NCBI GenBank assembly: GCA_945860595.1
Contig: CAMAQV010000011.1
Location: 1-64,000, forward strand
DNA length: 64,000 bases
Direction of reading: 5' to 3'
Origin: Comamonas sp. lk
GTDB taxonomy: Bacteria > Pseudomonadota > Gammaproteobacteria > Burkholderiales > Burkholderiaceae_C
Part shown: one piece after another, positions 18,191 through 26,959 of the stretch
Position numbering within the stretch: position 1 is the first letter of the stretch
How the letters are laid out: each line of letters begins with the position of its first letter
The notes under the pieces: model-generated
Told to the model about the DNA's origin: nothing
Seen by the model: the letters and a program-made list of their open reading frames with translations, nothing else
The model's database searches: none
Made by a program: the position numbers and the translations under genes

Positions 18191-18917
18191 TGGCGGCTTT
18201 CAATGTGTTCAGTATGTCGCCAAGCAAGGCCAGCTTGCTGTGCAGACGCTGCGGATCGAGCCGCTGGTTGCCGAAATAGGCGTTGCGCAGCACCATGTAA
18301 TGGGCCTGGCTGGACTGGGCAATTTGCAGTACGTAGCGCAGACCATCCGGGCGGATGGTCAGGCATTTGGAGTAGGGATCGGCTAACAGGGTTCGGACGG
18401 GTTGGTCGATACGCGCGAGCACGCTGGGTGCGTCGGGCAGGCTGCTTTTGAGTAAGCTGGTTTGCGGCCAATGCCCCGGCAGCTCATGGCGGTGAGGGAG
18501 ATCGCGGGAAGGCGAAAACACCTCCACGCCGGTGGGACGCACCAGCACATCGAGCGTGCCTTGCAGATCCAAGGTCGCTCGCACGTCAACGATCAGCCAC
18601 AAAGGTGGCAAACGGCGGGTCTGCAGGGTATCCGTGATGGCCCGCAGGGACACCGCATACGTGTGTGTACCGCACGACCACCGCGCGCGCAGCTCCGGGT
18701 AGCGCGTACCTTGCTGGGTCAAACTGCCATCCGTAAACAGGGGCAGGCAATCGTCAAACAGAACCCTGCGCTCCTGTCGCAAGTCCCGGTGGTGCCGACG
18801 CAACATCCAGATCAGCACAAGCAGTGCGACCCCCACGAGAGTGGCGGCTTGGAGCTGTTGCGGCACGGTAGGCAGAAGCAGACAAACTGGGCTAGAACCC
18901 CGCAGGGTCCTGGCCAA
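18183..18917 (-). CDS. Unassigned membrane-anchored protein
   Basis: A protein of about 244 residues with one N-terminal hydrophobic helix (AATLVGVALLVLIWMLRRHH) followed by a soluble domain containing VLFDDCLPLFTDG and a conserved-looking end LALLGDILNTLKAAND. I do not recognise the family. The first in-frame start is TTG 18915-18917, 7 bases after the permease stop and without a Shine-Dalgarno, so the true start may be internal. It is placed between the APC permease and the small membrane protein, overlapping the latter by 8 bases. Confidence 0.6.
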   Translation of the reverse strand: MARTLRGSSPVCLLLPTVPQQLQAATLVGVALLVLIWMLRRHHRDLRQERRVLFDDCLPLFTDGSLTQQGTRYPELRARWSCGTHTYAVSLRAITDTLQTRRLPPLWLIVDVRATLDLQGTLDVLVRPTGVEVFSPSRDLPHRHELPGHWPQTSLLKSSLPDAPSVLARIDQPVRTLLADPYSKCLTIRPDGLRYVLQIAQSSQAHYMVLRNAYFGNQRLDPQRLHSKLALLGDILNTLKAAND

Positions 18918-18924
18918 CGGGCGA

Positions 18925-20355
18925 TCAGTAACCGATGGGGCGCGGCCAGTTCATGGTGAACTGGTCACCCCGGCGAACGAACTGGTAGCGGCGCAGGACA
19001 AACCAGATAGAAATCACAATAAAGAAGGCCATGATAGCCAGCAAATTGCGACCGTAACCCAGCGATACCGCCACAAAGGTCAATGCACACAGAGCACCCA
19101 GCGTCAGCGTCGGTATGGGGTGGAAGGGGTGTACATAGCCACGGTCGATGGTGCCCAAGGGCCACATGCGGCGAAAGCGAATCATGTTGATCGGCATAAA
19201 GGTATAGCCCAATAGGCCCGCCAGAATCGAGAAGGTGACGATCTGGTTCAGCATGATCTGACCCTGGATCTGGGTGTAGCCCGTCAAACCGAAAGCGCAG
19301 GCAATCGGAACCAAGAACACGATGGCCCGGTAGGGCGTGTGGTAGGTCGGGTGCACGGCACCGAACCAGGCGGGCAAGTAGCGGTCGCGTCCCATGGAAA
19401 ACCAGGCGCGGGAGGCGTCGTTGATGCAGCCGTTGGCCGATGCCAGGGCGGCAAAGGCCGAGCCCACCCACATCAGCACCTGCAGGTTCCAACTGCCGGT
19501 GAGCTTGCCTGCGTCGTACATGGGGGTGGCGGCAATGCCCAGGTATTCCCAGGGGATCAGTCCGGTACACACATACCAGGTGATCACGGCGGCGATCACC
19601 AGGGTCAGCATACCGGTCATGGTGCCCAGGGGAATGGCACGTCCGGGTGAGCGTACTTCTTCGGCGGACTGGCAGGTGCCCTCAATGCCCAGGTAGTACC
19701 ACATGCCGAACTGCAAACTCGCCAGCACACCCAGCCAGCCGTAGGGCAGGCTATTGTTGGAGAAGAAGGCCTGGTGTTGCAGCAGATGCGTGCCCGACCA
19801 AGGGCCTACGTTCAAGAGCAGCAGCAATATGGCCAGAAATGCGAAGGCCGTGATCACGATATTGACCGACAGCGTCATGAAAACGCCCCGGTAATTCAGC
19901 AGCGCCAGCACCATGATGGACAGGGTCACAAAGGGCCGGGCCAGCTTGTCTGCGTCTTCAGGGGATGCCGCGCCGAAGTCGGCGGCCATGGACTTCATCA
20001 GGTCGCCGACCACAATCGCATCCGCTGCTTCGAGCATGGTGTAAGCCAGTACCAGGTACAGGCCGACATTGAAGGCCATCAGCGGACCCACAATGTGTTT
20101 GGCCTGGGTGTATTGACCACCGGCGGCGGCAACCGTGGAGGTCACCTCTGAGTCGATCATCGCGACGCAGGTGTAAAGCAGGCCGCTGACAAAACAGGCG
20201 ACCAAGGCGGCCCAAGGGCCTCCGTTGTCAATGGTGAAGTTCCAGCCCATGAACTCACCCACCAACACAATTCCCACGCCCAGGGCCCACACATGTGCGG
20301 GACCCAGTACGCGGCGCAGTCCGATGTGGTCGGTACCAGTAGCAGCAGTTGACAT
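18925..20355 (-). CDS. APC-superfamily amino acid/amine permease
   Basis: A 476-residue inner-membrane transporter with about 12 helices. The first part, VLGPAHVWALGVGIVLVGEF and AAAGGQYTQAKHIVGP, resembles APC permeases of the ethanolamine/amino acid group; the middle CQSAEEVRSPGRAIPLGT is the conserved loop of the family. It likely imports an amino acid or amine by cation symport. ATG 20353-20355 has AAGGAA upstream. It follows three small membrane-protein genes on the same strand, starting 42 bases after a 46-residue peptide gene. That arrangement hints that the small proteins are accessory subunits. Confidence 0.85.
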   Translation of the reverse strand: MSTAATGTDHIGLRRVLGPAHVWALGVGIVLVGEFMGWNFTIDNGGPWAALVACFVSGLLYTCVAMIDSEVTSTVAAAGGQYTQAKHIVGPLMAFNVGLYLVLAYTMLEAADAIVVGDLMKSMAADFGAASPEDADKLARPFVTLSIMVLALLNYRGVFMTLSVNIVITAFAFLAILLLLLNVGPWSGTHLLQHQAFFSNNSLPYGWLGVLASLQFGMWYYLGIEGTCQSAEEVRSPGRAIPLGTMTGMLTLVIAAVITWYVCTGLIPWEYLGIAATPMYDAGKLTGSWNLQVLMWVGSAFAALASANGCINDASRAWFSMGRDRYLPAWFGAVHPTYHTPYRAIVFLVPIACAFGLTGYTQIQGQIMLNQIVTFSILAGLLGYTFMPINMIRFRRMWPLGTIDRGYVHPFHPIPTLTLGALCALTFVAVSLGYGRNLLAIMAFFIVISIWFVLRRYQFVRRGDQFTMNWPRPIGY

Positions 20356-20397
20356 GGTTGTATTCCTTGAATGGAGAAATCGGGCGCTACGCGGCGC

Positions 20398-20538
20398 TCA
20401 CTCTTGCCCTTCGCGGGAGCTCGTGAGGAACTCTTCGGGGTATTCCTTGCCCACCTTGAGCAGGTCGGCCACCATCCAGATTGCAATCAGTGCCGAAATC
20501 AACCAGGCCGCATTGGCCAGCATGTCCCAGGTCGTCAT
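20398..20538 (-). CDS. 46-residue single-span membrane protein
   Basis: From ATG 20536-20538 this encodes 46 residues: MTTWDMLANAAWLISALIAI, then WMVADLLKVGKEYPEEFLTS and a short charged end. It has one helix followed by an amphipathic segment. The ribosome site AAGGAGACACC is excellent. Its start overlaps the stop of the 179-residue gene (ATGA), and the permease gene follows 42 bases later, so it is well integrated in the operon. It resembles, in size and topology only, small accessory subunits known beside some secondary transporters. No function is assigned. Confidence 0.78.
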   Translation of the reverse strand: MTTWDMLANAAWLISALIAIWMVADLLKVGKEYPEEFLTSSREGQE

Positions 20539-21074
20539 GGTGTCTCCTTGGTGGATGTGTTGGATGCCGGGCCAAAGCGCTCGTTGATGACTTCGCGCAG
20601 CTCTTTATCAGAAGCCCGGACTAGGAACGAGAAATAGCCGATCACGACCAGCGCCGTCAACAGCAGCATGGGCCAGTCAATTGCATAGGACTTGGCAGCA
20701 ATGGCGGCCTCCCGTTCAGCCACCTTGGCAGCGTCCCAGCCCAGCGCGGCAAAACGCTCGGATTTGATCTTGTCTTGGGCACTCGGTTCGGCTGCTTTGG
20801 CTGCGGGCGCCTCCGCTGCGACCGCAGCCGCAGGGGCATCGGCGCTGGTGGCTGCAGCAGGAGCGGCGGGGTCGGCTGGCGCGGCTGGCACGGCTGGCAC
20901 CGCAGCGGCTTCGGCTGCCGCAGGCGCGGCCTCGGGTGGTGGCCCCGCGCTCAGTACGGTCAGGTACAGGCAGCCCAGCAGGGTGGCTGCCACCAGCACG
21001 ATCACAAAAAGACTGTCAAAAAGTTGGCCTGCAGCACTCTGCTCGGGCGGTTGGTATGGTGTTTTGTAGGACAT
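20535..21074 (-). CDS. Two-span membrane protein with Ala/Pro-rich linker
   Basis: A 179-residue protein with helix 1 at about residues 20-42 (SLFVIVLVAATLLGCLYLTV), an Ala/Pro-rich low-complexity linker of about 60 residues, a charged segment DKIKSERFAALGWDAAKVAE, helix 2 at about 133-152 (WPMLLLTALVVIGYFSFLV) and a charged tail. The family is not recognised. The start has CGGAG at a good distance. It overlaps the 46-residue gene by 4 bases and lies 16 bases from the 99-residue gene. The linker suggests it spans the periplasm or cytoplasm between partners. Confidence 0.72.
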   Translation of the reverse strand: MSYKTPYQPPEQSAAGQLFDSLFVIVLVAATLLGCLYLTVLSAGPPPEAAPAAAEAAAVPAVPAAPADPAAPAAATSADAPAAAVAAEAPAAKAAEPSAQDKIKSERFAALGWDAAKVAEREAAIAAKSYAIDWPMLLLTALVVIGYFSFLVRASDKELREVINERFGPASNTSTKETP

Positions 21075-21090
21075 GGCAATCTCCGTTCAT

Positions 21091-21390
21091 TCAGGAGCCA
21101 CTGTGGCGGGCGTTGGCATCGAGATGGGCGATGTCTTCCCCGTAGATATGGTTCTTGTCTTCTTGGTAATGCCGAACCATGGCGACGATCGAAGCGGTAT
21201 TGAAAACGCAAATGGCCAGCCCGCTGGCATACACCAAGGTGGTGAAAGAGCCGGGCGGCGCAATAGCGGCGATTTGCGTCACCACAAACCAGATGGCGAT
21301 CCAGGCGGCGGCCAGCAACACGTACGCAAAGATCCTGTCATTGCTGCACATGGCATCAATGCGGGCTTGCAGTTCGGTATCAGTTGTCAT
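21091..21390 (-). CDS. Two-span small membrane protein, first gene of the permease operon
   Basis: A 99-residue protein with two helices (FAYVLLAAAWIAIWFVVTQI and TLVYASGLAICVFNTASIVA) and hydrophilic ends. AGGAG precedes ATG 21388-21390. It heads a minus-strand run of six genes ending at 17837 with short gaps or overlaps throughout. Family and function unknown; the shared operon points to a role with the APC permease. The 217 bases upstream show no clear operator. Confidence 0.68.
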   Translation of the reverse strand: MTTDTELQARIDAMCSNDRIFAYVLLAAAWIAIWFVVTQIAAIAPPGSFTTLVYASGLAICVFNTASIVAMVRHYQEDKNHIYGEDIAHLDANARHSGS

Positions 21391-21607
21391 GTTTTCGTCT
21401 CCTAAAGAAATGGAAAATTTCCTAAAGTGAAAACAAAGTGTCTTCTATTCAACAATTGCCCGCTATTGGTAGAAACCCATGCCTTGTTTTGGTGCGCAAC
21501 CCAGGGCGCAGACCGCGAGCCGCGCTAGCTTGGTGCAAGAGGATCTACGTGCAGTCCGCCGGCACCCTTTCCCAAGGTAGCAAAGGGCTGGGGTTGCCCG
21601 CGCGGGG

Positions 21608-23113
21608 CTAGCGGCTAGCGGCTTTGTCGCTGAAAAGTGATTTGACCGAGCCCAGGAGCGGCCAGATCAGCATCACCATGGCAAGGCCGGCGATGCCGCC
21701 GACCAGCTTGTTGGACCAGAAGATGGATACATCACCCTGTGACAGCAGCATGGACTGGCGGAAACTGGCCTCTGCCATATCGCCCAGAACCAATGCCAAC
21801 ACCAGCGGCGCCATGGGGTACTTGAGCTTTTTGAACAAATAGCCCACCACGCCGAAGACCATCATCATCACCACGTCGAACATGGAGCTGTGCACGGTAT
21901 AGGCCCCGATGGCGCAAATCACCACAATCACCGGCGCGATGACCGAGAAGGGAATGCGCAAAAACGCGGCCCAGTACGGTACGGTGGTCAAAACCACCAG
22001 CAGGCCGACGATATTGCCCAGGTACATGGAGGCGATCAAACCCCAGACGAAGTCTTTGTGCTCTACGAACAGCATGGGGCCGGGTTGCAGGCCCCAGATC
22101 ATCAGGCCGCCCAGCAGCACCGCGGCGGTCGGCGAACCGGGGATACCCAGCGTCAACATGGGCAGCAGCGCCGAGGTTCCGGCCGCGTGGGCGGCAGTTT
22201 CCGGCGCCAGCACCCCTTCGATCTGCCCCTTGCCAAAGGATTCGGGGTCTTTGGACATGCGCTGGGCAATGCCGTAACTCATGAACGAGGCGGGCGTTGC
22301 CCCGCCGGGCGTAATGCCCATCCAGCAACCGATGGCGGTGGAGCGGATAAAGGTCAGCCAGTACCGGGGCAGCGTCTTCCAGGTGTCCCACACCACTTTG
22401 GGGTTGAGCTTGGCCGACTTGCCTTTGAAGGCCAGGCCTTCTTCCATCGTGAGCAGGATTTCGCCAATGCCGAACAGGCCGATGACCGCAATGAGGAAGT
22501 CAAAGCCTTTGAGCAGCACGGGGAAGCCGTAGGTCATGCGCAGCTGCCCGGTCACCGTGTCCATACCCACGGCGGCCAGCGCAAAGCCCAGCATCATGGC
22601 CACAATGACCTTGGTCGGCGGCTCCTTGCTCATGCCCACAAAACTGCAAAAAGTGAGCAACTGAACCGCGAAGTATTCGGCCGGCCCGAAGTTGAGCGCA
22701 AATTTGGCCAGCACCGGCGCCAGAAAGGTGATGAGCGCGACGGCGAAAAATGCGCCGATGAACGACGAGGTGAAAGCCGCTGTCAGCGCCTGGGCGGCTT
22801 TGCCCTGTTGCGCCATGGGGTAGCCGTCAAATGTGGTGGCGACCGACCAGGGCTCGCCTGGAATATTGAACAAAATCGAGGTGATCGCCCCGCCGAAGAG
22901 AGCGCCCCAGTAAATGCACGACAGCATGATGATGGCCGACGTGGGGTCCATCGAAAAGGTCAGTGGTAGCAAAATTGCAATGCCATTGGCCCCGCCCAAG
23001 CCGGGCAGCACACCAATCAACACACCCAGCGTGATGCCGATCAGCATGTACAGAATATTGGGCAGCGTCAGCGCAACGGCAAAGCCGCCAAATAGGTTGT
23101 TGACTTCTTCCAT
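21608..23113 (-). CDS. tctA: Tripartite tricarboxylate transporter large permease subunit (TctA)
   Basis: A 501-residue protein with about 11-12 helices. It shows the TctA hallmarks GVLPGLGGANGIAILLPLTF near the N-terminus, FNIPGEPWSVATTFDGYP, and the second-half repeat GITPGGATPASFMSYG with LTLGIPGSPTAAVLLGG. It forms the transport channel of a secondary, binding-protein-dependent carboxylate importer. Start ATG 23111-23113 overlaps the tctB stop by 1 base (TAATG). The operon context with frc and oxc suggests oxalate or a related dicarboxylate as substrate. Confidence 0.93.
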   Translation of the reverse strand: MEEVNNLFGGFAVALTLPNILYMLIGITLGVLIGVLPGLGGANGIAILLPLTFSMDPTSAIIMLSCIYWGALFGGAITSILFNIPGEPWSVATTFDGYPMAQQGKAAQALTAAFTSSFIGAFFAVALITFLAPVLAKFALNFGPAEYFAVQLLTFCSFVGMSKEPPTKVIVAMMLGFALAAVGMDTVTGQLRMTYGFPVLLKGFDFLIAVIGLFGIGEILLTMEEGLAFKGKSAKLNPKVVWDTWKTLPRYWLTFIRSTAIGCWMGITPGGATPASFMSYGIAQRMSKDPESFGKGQIEGVLAPETAAHAAGTSALLPMLTLGIPGSPTAAVLLGGLMIWGLQPGPMLFVEHKDFVWGLIASMYLGNIVGLLVVLTTVPYWAAFLRIPFSVIAPVIVVICAIGAYTVHSSMFDVVMMMVFGVVGYLFKKLKYPMAPLVLALVLGDMAEASFRQSMLLSQGDVSIFWSNKLVGGIAGLAMVMLIWPLLGSVKSLFSDKAASR

Positions 23114-23637
23114 TAGAACCCCAGCATATTTTCAATCGGGCCCTTGGGTAAGGGAACCAGAAACCATTTCTCAAAAACCAGGAAGAAAGTCAGTGGCACG
23201 CCGAGTGACACGCCCAGCGTCAAAGGCCAAGCAAAATTGCCGTGGCGGCGCATGAAAAACCCGATGAGCAGCGCTGAGGGCAAATAAATGCCCAGGTACA
23301 CCATGGCGACCACGTAGATCACCATGGGCACCAGCATCTGAAACACCGGAACCAGTTCTTCGCGGGTGGCAAATACGCCTTTGGCGCTACCCCATTTCAA
23401 CAGCGTGGTCAGAACGATCAGGCCGCTGGTCGCGATCAAAATGAGACCGATGTAGAAAGGGAAGTAGCCCGCCTGCGGCCCCTCGTCCCCCCAGCCAATA
23501 CCAACGCGCATGCTGTCGGTGATGACCAAAGCGGCAAGGCCCATGATGATCAGACCCACAATCAGTTCGGGGCCGCGCGTCAGGGTGACCGGGGAGTCAT
23601 CCCGGTCCTCCCCGTCCTGGTGCTTGGGTGTAGTCAT
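23113..23637 (-). CDS. tctB: Tripartite tricarboxylate transporter small subunit (TctB)
   Basis: A 174-residue protein with four predicted helices, a charged N-terminus, and the TctB pattern PELIVGLIIMGLAALVITDS and DEGPQAGYFPFYIGLILIA. It is the small membrane partner of TctA, and its gene is coupled to tctA by a 1-base overlap and placed between tctA and tctC. Confidence 0.9.
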   Translation of the reverse strand: MTTPKHQDGEDRDDSPVTLTRGPELIVGLIIMGLAALVITDSMRVGIGWGDEGPQAGYFPFYIGLILIATSGLIVLTTLLKWGSAKGVFATREELVPVFQMLVPMVIYVVAMVYLGIYLPSALLIGFFMRRHGNFAWPLTLGVSLGVPLTFFLVFEKWFLVPLPKGPIENMLGF

Positions 23638-23675
23638 GGTGTCCTGCCGTGGATGGGGCTGTCAACAAGGGGCTC

Positions 23676-24680
23676 TTAATTAGCCAGGAAGCCGGCCTCT
23701 TTCATGAGGTCGCGGTGCTGCTGCTCGGCCTTGGTCAACCAGTCCACATACTCTTTGCCTGACAGCGTGGTCTGCTTGAACGCGCCTTCTTCCATGAAGG
23801 CTTTCCACTCAGGCAAAGCGCGTACTTTTTGGAACAGGTCGAGGTAGTACTTCACTTGGTCTTCGGTCGCACCGGGCGTCATGAAGATGCCGCGCAGCAT
23901 CAAATAGTCCACTGGCAGTCCGGCGGACTCGCAGGTTGGGATGTCGCTCCAGGCTTGGGTCGCGGTCATCTTGTTTTTGTATGGCAGGCGCTCTTTGTCA
24001 AACACGCACAAAGGACGCAGCGCACCTGAGCGCCAGTGGTTATCGGCCTCAATCGGGTTGTTCACCGTGGAGTCGATGTGCTTGCCCACCAGCTGCACGG
24101 CCACGTCACCACCGCCTTTGAGCGGGATGTAAATCAATTTCTTGCCGAGGGTTTTCTCCAGCAGCACGGTGATGATTTGGTCTTCCTGCTTGGAGCCGGT
24201 TCCGCCCATTTTGAAGGTCTTATCGGGTGCAGCTTTGATTGCAGCCAGGTAGTCGGCCGTGGTTTTGTAGGGCGTATCGGCATGCACCCACAAAACAAAC
24301 TGGTCCAGCGCCAACATGGACACCGGGGTCAGGTCACGCCAGACAAAGGGAACACCGGTGGCCAGCGGGGTGGTGAACAGGTTGGACAGTGTGATGATGA
24401 TTTTGTGCGGATTGCCCTTGTCGCTCTTCACGTCCAGAAACCCTTCAGCGCCTGCGCCACCGGATTTGTTCACGACGATGATGGGCTGCGAGGTGAGCTT
24501 GTTTTTGGCTGCAACGCCCTGAATAAAGCGGGCCATCTGGTCTGCGCCGCCGCCAGTGCCAGCTGGCACGACGAATTCGATGGGCTTGGTGGGCTCCCAA
24601 GCCAGAGCGGGTGCTACCGCAGCGGCGAGAGCCAGTGCCACAGCGCCGTGGGCGGCGCGAACCATTGATGCCAGTTTCAT
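23676..24680 (-). CDS. tctC: Bug/TctC-family periplasmic solute-binding protein
   Basis: A 334-residue receptor of the tripartite tricarboxylate transporter. It has a signal peptide (about residues 1-27, cleavage after ALA) and the family core KPIEFVVPAGTGGGADQMAR, IIVVNKSGGAGAEGFL and KMGGTGSKQEDQIITVLLEK. Bug proteins bind carboxylates; oxalate is suggested here by the upstream frc and oxc genes. It starts 47 bases after the formyltransferase-like gene, preceded by AAAGGAG. Confidence 0.92.
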   Translation of the reverse strand: MKLASMVRAAHGAVALALAAAVAPALAWEPTKPIEFVVPAGTGGGADQMARFIQGVAAKNKLTSQPIIVVNKSGGAGAEGFLDVKSDKGNPHKIIITLSNLFTTPLATGVPFVWRDLTPVSMLALDQFVLWVHADTPYKTTADYLAAIKAAPDKTFKMGGTGSKQEDQIITVLLEKTLGKKLIYIPLKGGGDVAVQLVGKHIDSTVNNPIEADNHWRSGALRPLCVFDKERLPYKNKMTATQAWSDIPTCESAGLPVDYLMLRGIFMTPGATEDQVKYYLDLFQKVRALPEWKAFMEEGAFKQTTLSGKEYVDWLTKAEQQHRDLMKEAGFLAN

Positions 24681-24727
24681 GCGGTCTCCTTTTTGGTTAA
24701 CAAATCAATTCACGCTCGGCCACGGGG

Positions 24728-25657
24728 CTAACCCAGCTTGCTGCCAGCGGTCAGACCGCGCGCGCGCGCGTAGTCGGCTGCGCCCATTTTTTTGCCATCT
24801 TCGGCGCGCAGTTTCAGGATCTCGATCTGCCCGCTGTGCGATGTGACAAAAATCGAGGCCTCGCCGATGTGGCTAATCTCCCCGGGCTTCCCCTTGCTAT
24901 CACCATAGCGCCCAATACGGTGCTTGCGGCAGTCGTAAACAAAAACCTTGGTGTCATGAAGGTTAGTCCAGGCCCCTGGTGCGGGGTTGCAGGCGCGGAT
25001 CAGGTCATAGACCGCATCCACGTGGTTGGCCCAGTTGATTTTGGATTCGGCGGCTTGAAACCAGCCCTCATACGTGGCGTGGGACTCGTCTTGCTCCGCG
25101 GTCGTATAGCGGCCTGCGACCACCGCGTCCGCCGCTTCCAGAAGGGCGGCCACGCCCATGGGAAACAGCTTGTTGAAATACAGCTCGCCCAGGGTCTCAT
25201 CCGGCCCGATGTCGCAGGTTTTCTGCAAAATCACCAAACCTTCATCGAGGCCGTCGCTGGGACGGAAGATGGTCAGGCCGGTCTGCTTTTCACCGCGCGC
25301 CATGGCCCAGTTGATCGCCGAAGGTCCACGGTATTTGGGCAGCAGGGAAGGGTGGTACTGGATGGTGCCGTGCTTGGGGATGTTCAGCAGCGACTGCGGC
25401 GCAAACTGCACCACATAGGCCATCACCCCAATGTCCGGTTGCAGGCTGTGCATGGCGTCGTGTGCGGCCTGGTCGGTGAGTTTGTCGAGTTGGAGCACGT
25501 TCAGGCCACGCGCTTGGGCTTCCACCCGCAGCGCATCGGGCTTGGTGCCGGGTTTTTCCGGGCGGCAGAACACGCCCACCACCTCATCGCCGCGCGCCAG
25601 GAAGGCTTCGAGCGCGGCCTTGCCGAAATCCTGCTGACCGATCAAAACAATTTTCAT
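24728..25657 (-). CDS. Formyltransferase-fold protein resembling the 10-formyl-THF hydrolase domain of ALDH1L1
   Basis: A 309-residue protein with an N-terminal formyl-transferase domain and C-terminal OB-like domain. The pattern MKIVLIGQQDFGKAALEAFL, HGTIQYHPSLLPKYRG, ASAINW-like SAINWAM, DGLDEGLVILQK and ATYEGWFQAAESKINW tracks the hydrolase domain of animal 10-formyl-THF dehydrogenase more closely than methionyl-tRNA formyltransferase. Catalytic H102 and D138 are kept; the residue two before the His is Q100 (Asn in Fmt, Ile in ALDH1L1). It lies between frc and tctC, 25 bases after frc. It probably removes or transfers a formyl group during formyl-CoA/formate metabolism; a tRNA role is unlikely. 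Confidence 0.8.
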   Translation of the reverse strand: MKIVLIGQQDFGKAALEAFLARGDEVVGVFCRPEKPGTKPDALRVEAQARGLNVLQLDKLTDQAAHDAMHSLQPDIGVMAYVVQFAPQSLLNIPKHGTIQYHPSLLPKYRGPSAINWAMARGEKQTGLTIFRPSDGLDEGLVILQKTCDIGPDETLGELYFNKLFPMGVAALLEAADAVVAGRYTTAEQDESHATYEGWFQAAESKINWANHVDAVYDLIRACNPAPGAWTNLHDTKVFVYDCRKHRIGRYGDSKGKPGEISHIGEASIFVTSHSGQIEILKLRAEDGKKMGAADYARARGLTAGSKLG

Positions 25658-25682
25658 GGTGTGGGGGTGCTCGGTCCGGGGT

Positions 25683-26930
25683 TCAGATCACTTTGGATTC
25701 GCGCAGGCTGCCGATTTCGGCGCTGGAGTAGCCCAGTTGCGTCAGCACTTCTTCGGTGTGCTCTCCCAAGAGCGGCGAACGGGTCACCTCGGTGATGCTG
25801 TCCGACATTTTGATCGGGTTGCCCACCGTCAGGTATTTGCCGCGCTCGGGGTGATCCACCTCCACCACGGTGCCGGTGGCACGCAGCGAGGGCTCTTCGG
25901 CGATTTCTTTCATCGACAAAATCGGCCCGCAGGGAATATCAAACTCGTTCAGGATGTCCATGGCCTCGAACTTGGTCTTGGTCATGGTCCATTCTTCGAT
26001 GCGCGCAAAAATTTTCTTCAGATGCGGCAAGCGCTTGGGCGGGGTTGCGTAGTCGGGATCGCTGATCCAATCTTCCTGGCCTATGACTTTGCAGACTGCC
26101 GGCCACACTGCCGCCTGGGTGATGAAGTAAATATAGGCGTTGGGGTCGGTTTCCCAGCCTTTGCATTTGAGGATGGAGCCGGGCTGGCCGCCGCCCGATG
26201 CATTGCCCGCACGCGGCACCGAATCGCCAAAAGGCGTGTCCGGGTACTGCGGGTACTCGTTCATGGTGCCGGTGCGCGCCAGGCGCTGCTGGTCGCGCAG
26301 CTTGACCCGGCAGAGGTTGAGCACCGCGTCCTGCATGGGTGCCAGCACTTTCTGGCCGCGCCCGCTGCTGTTGCGCTGGAAGAGCGCCGCCACAATGCCC
26401 AAGGCCAGGTGCAAGCCGGTGCCCGAGTCGCCGATCTGCGCGCCAGTCACCAGGGGCGGGCCGTCGTCAAAACCGGTGGTGGAAGCCGCGCCGCCTGCGC
26501 ACTGCGCCACGTTTTCATAGACTTTGCAGTCTTCGTATTTGCCCGGGCCGAAGCCTTTGACCGAGGCCACGATCATGCGGGGGTTGAGCTCCTGTATGCG
26601 TTCCCAGGTGAAGCCCATGCGGTCCAGCGCACCGGGCGCAAAGTTTTCGACCAGCACGTCGCAGGTCTTGATCAAGCGGTCCAGCACCTCTTTACCCTTG
26701 GGGTCCTTGGTGTTCACTGTGATCGAGCGCTTGTTGTGGTTCAGCATGGTGAAGTACAGGCTGTCCACACCGGGGATATCACGCAGCTGGCCACGGGTGG
26801 CGTCGCCTTCACCGGCTTTTTCCACCTTGATCACATCCGCGCCGAACCAGGCCAGCAGCTGCGTGCAGGTCGGCCCGGACTGGACGTGGGTGAAGTCAAG
26901 AATGCGAACGCCGTCTAATGCCTTGCTCAT
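25683..26930 (-). CDS. frc: Formyl-CoA:oxalate CoA-transferase
   Basis: A 415-residue class III CoA-transferase closely matching the Oxalobacter enzyme: [49 protein letters not shown], and the catalytic aspartate D168 in [10 protein letters not shown]. The glycine-rich loop [20 protein letters not shown] is also present. It moves CoA from formyl-CoA to oxalate, giving oxalyl-CoA for the decarboxylase encoded 29 bases upstream, and releases formate. It starts at ATG 26928-26930. Confidence 0.95.
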   Translation of the reverse strand: MSKALDGVRILDFTHVQSGPTCTQLLAWFGADVIKVEKAGEGDATRGQLRDIPGVDSLYFTMLNHNKRSITVNTKDPKGKEVLDRLIKTCDVLVENFAPGALDRMGFTWERIQELNPRMIVASVKGFGPGKYEDCKVYENVAQCAGGAASTTGFDDGPPLVTGAQIGDSGTGLHLALGIVAALFQRNSSGRGQKVLAPMQDAVLNLCRVKLRDQQRLARTGTMNEYPQYPDTPFGDSVPRAGNASGGGQPGSILKCKGWETDPNAYIYFITQAAVWPAVCKVIGQEDWISDPDYATPPKRLPHLKKIFARIEEWTMTKTKFEAMDILNEFDIPCGPILSMKEIAEEPSLRATGTVVEVDHPERGKYLTVGNPIKMSDSITEVTRSPLLGEHTEEVLTQLGYSSAEIGSLRESKVI

Positions 26931-26959
26931 AAATCAGTTTTCCTCAAGAGTGCTGTGTA

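Noticed and set aside
21890..22969. Plus-strand frame of 359 codons opposite tctA
   Set aside because: It mirrors tctA codons, has a skewed His/Gly/Gln composition and no match to any family.
24728..25657. Assignment as methionyl-tRNA formyltransferase (fmt)
   Set aside because: The similarity pattern follows the ALDH1L1 hydrolase domain, the catalytic Asn of Fmt is Gln, and there is no def or other translation gene nearby.
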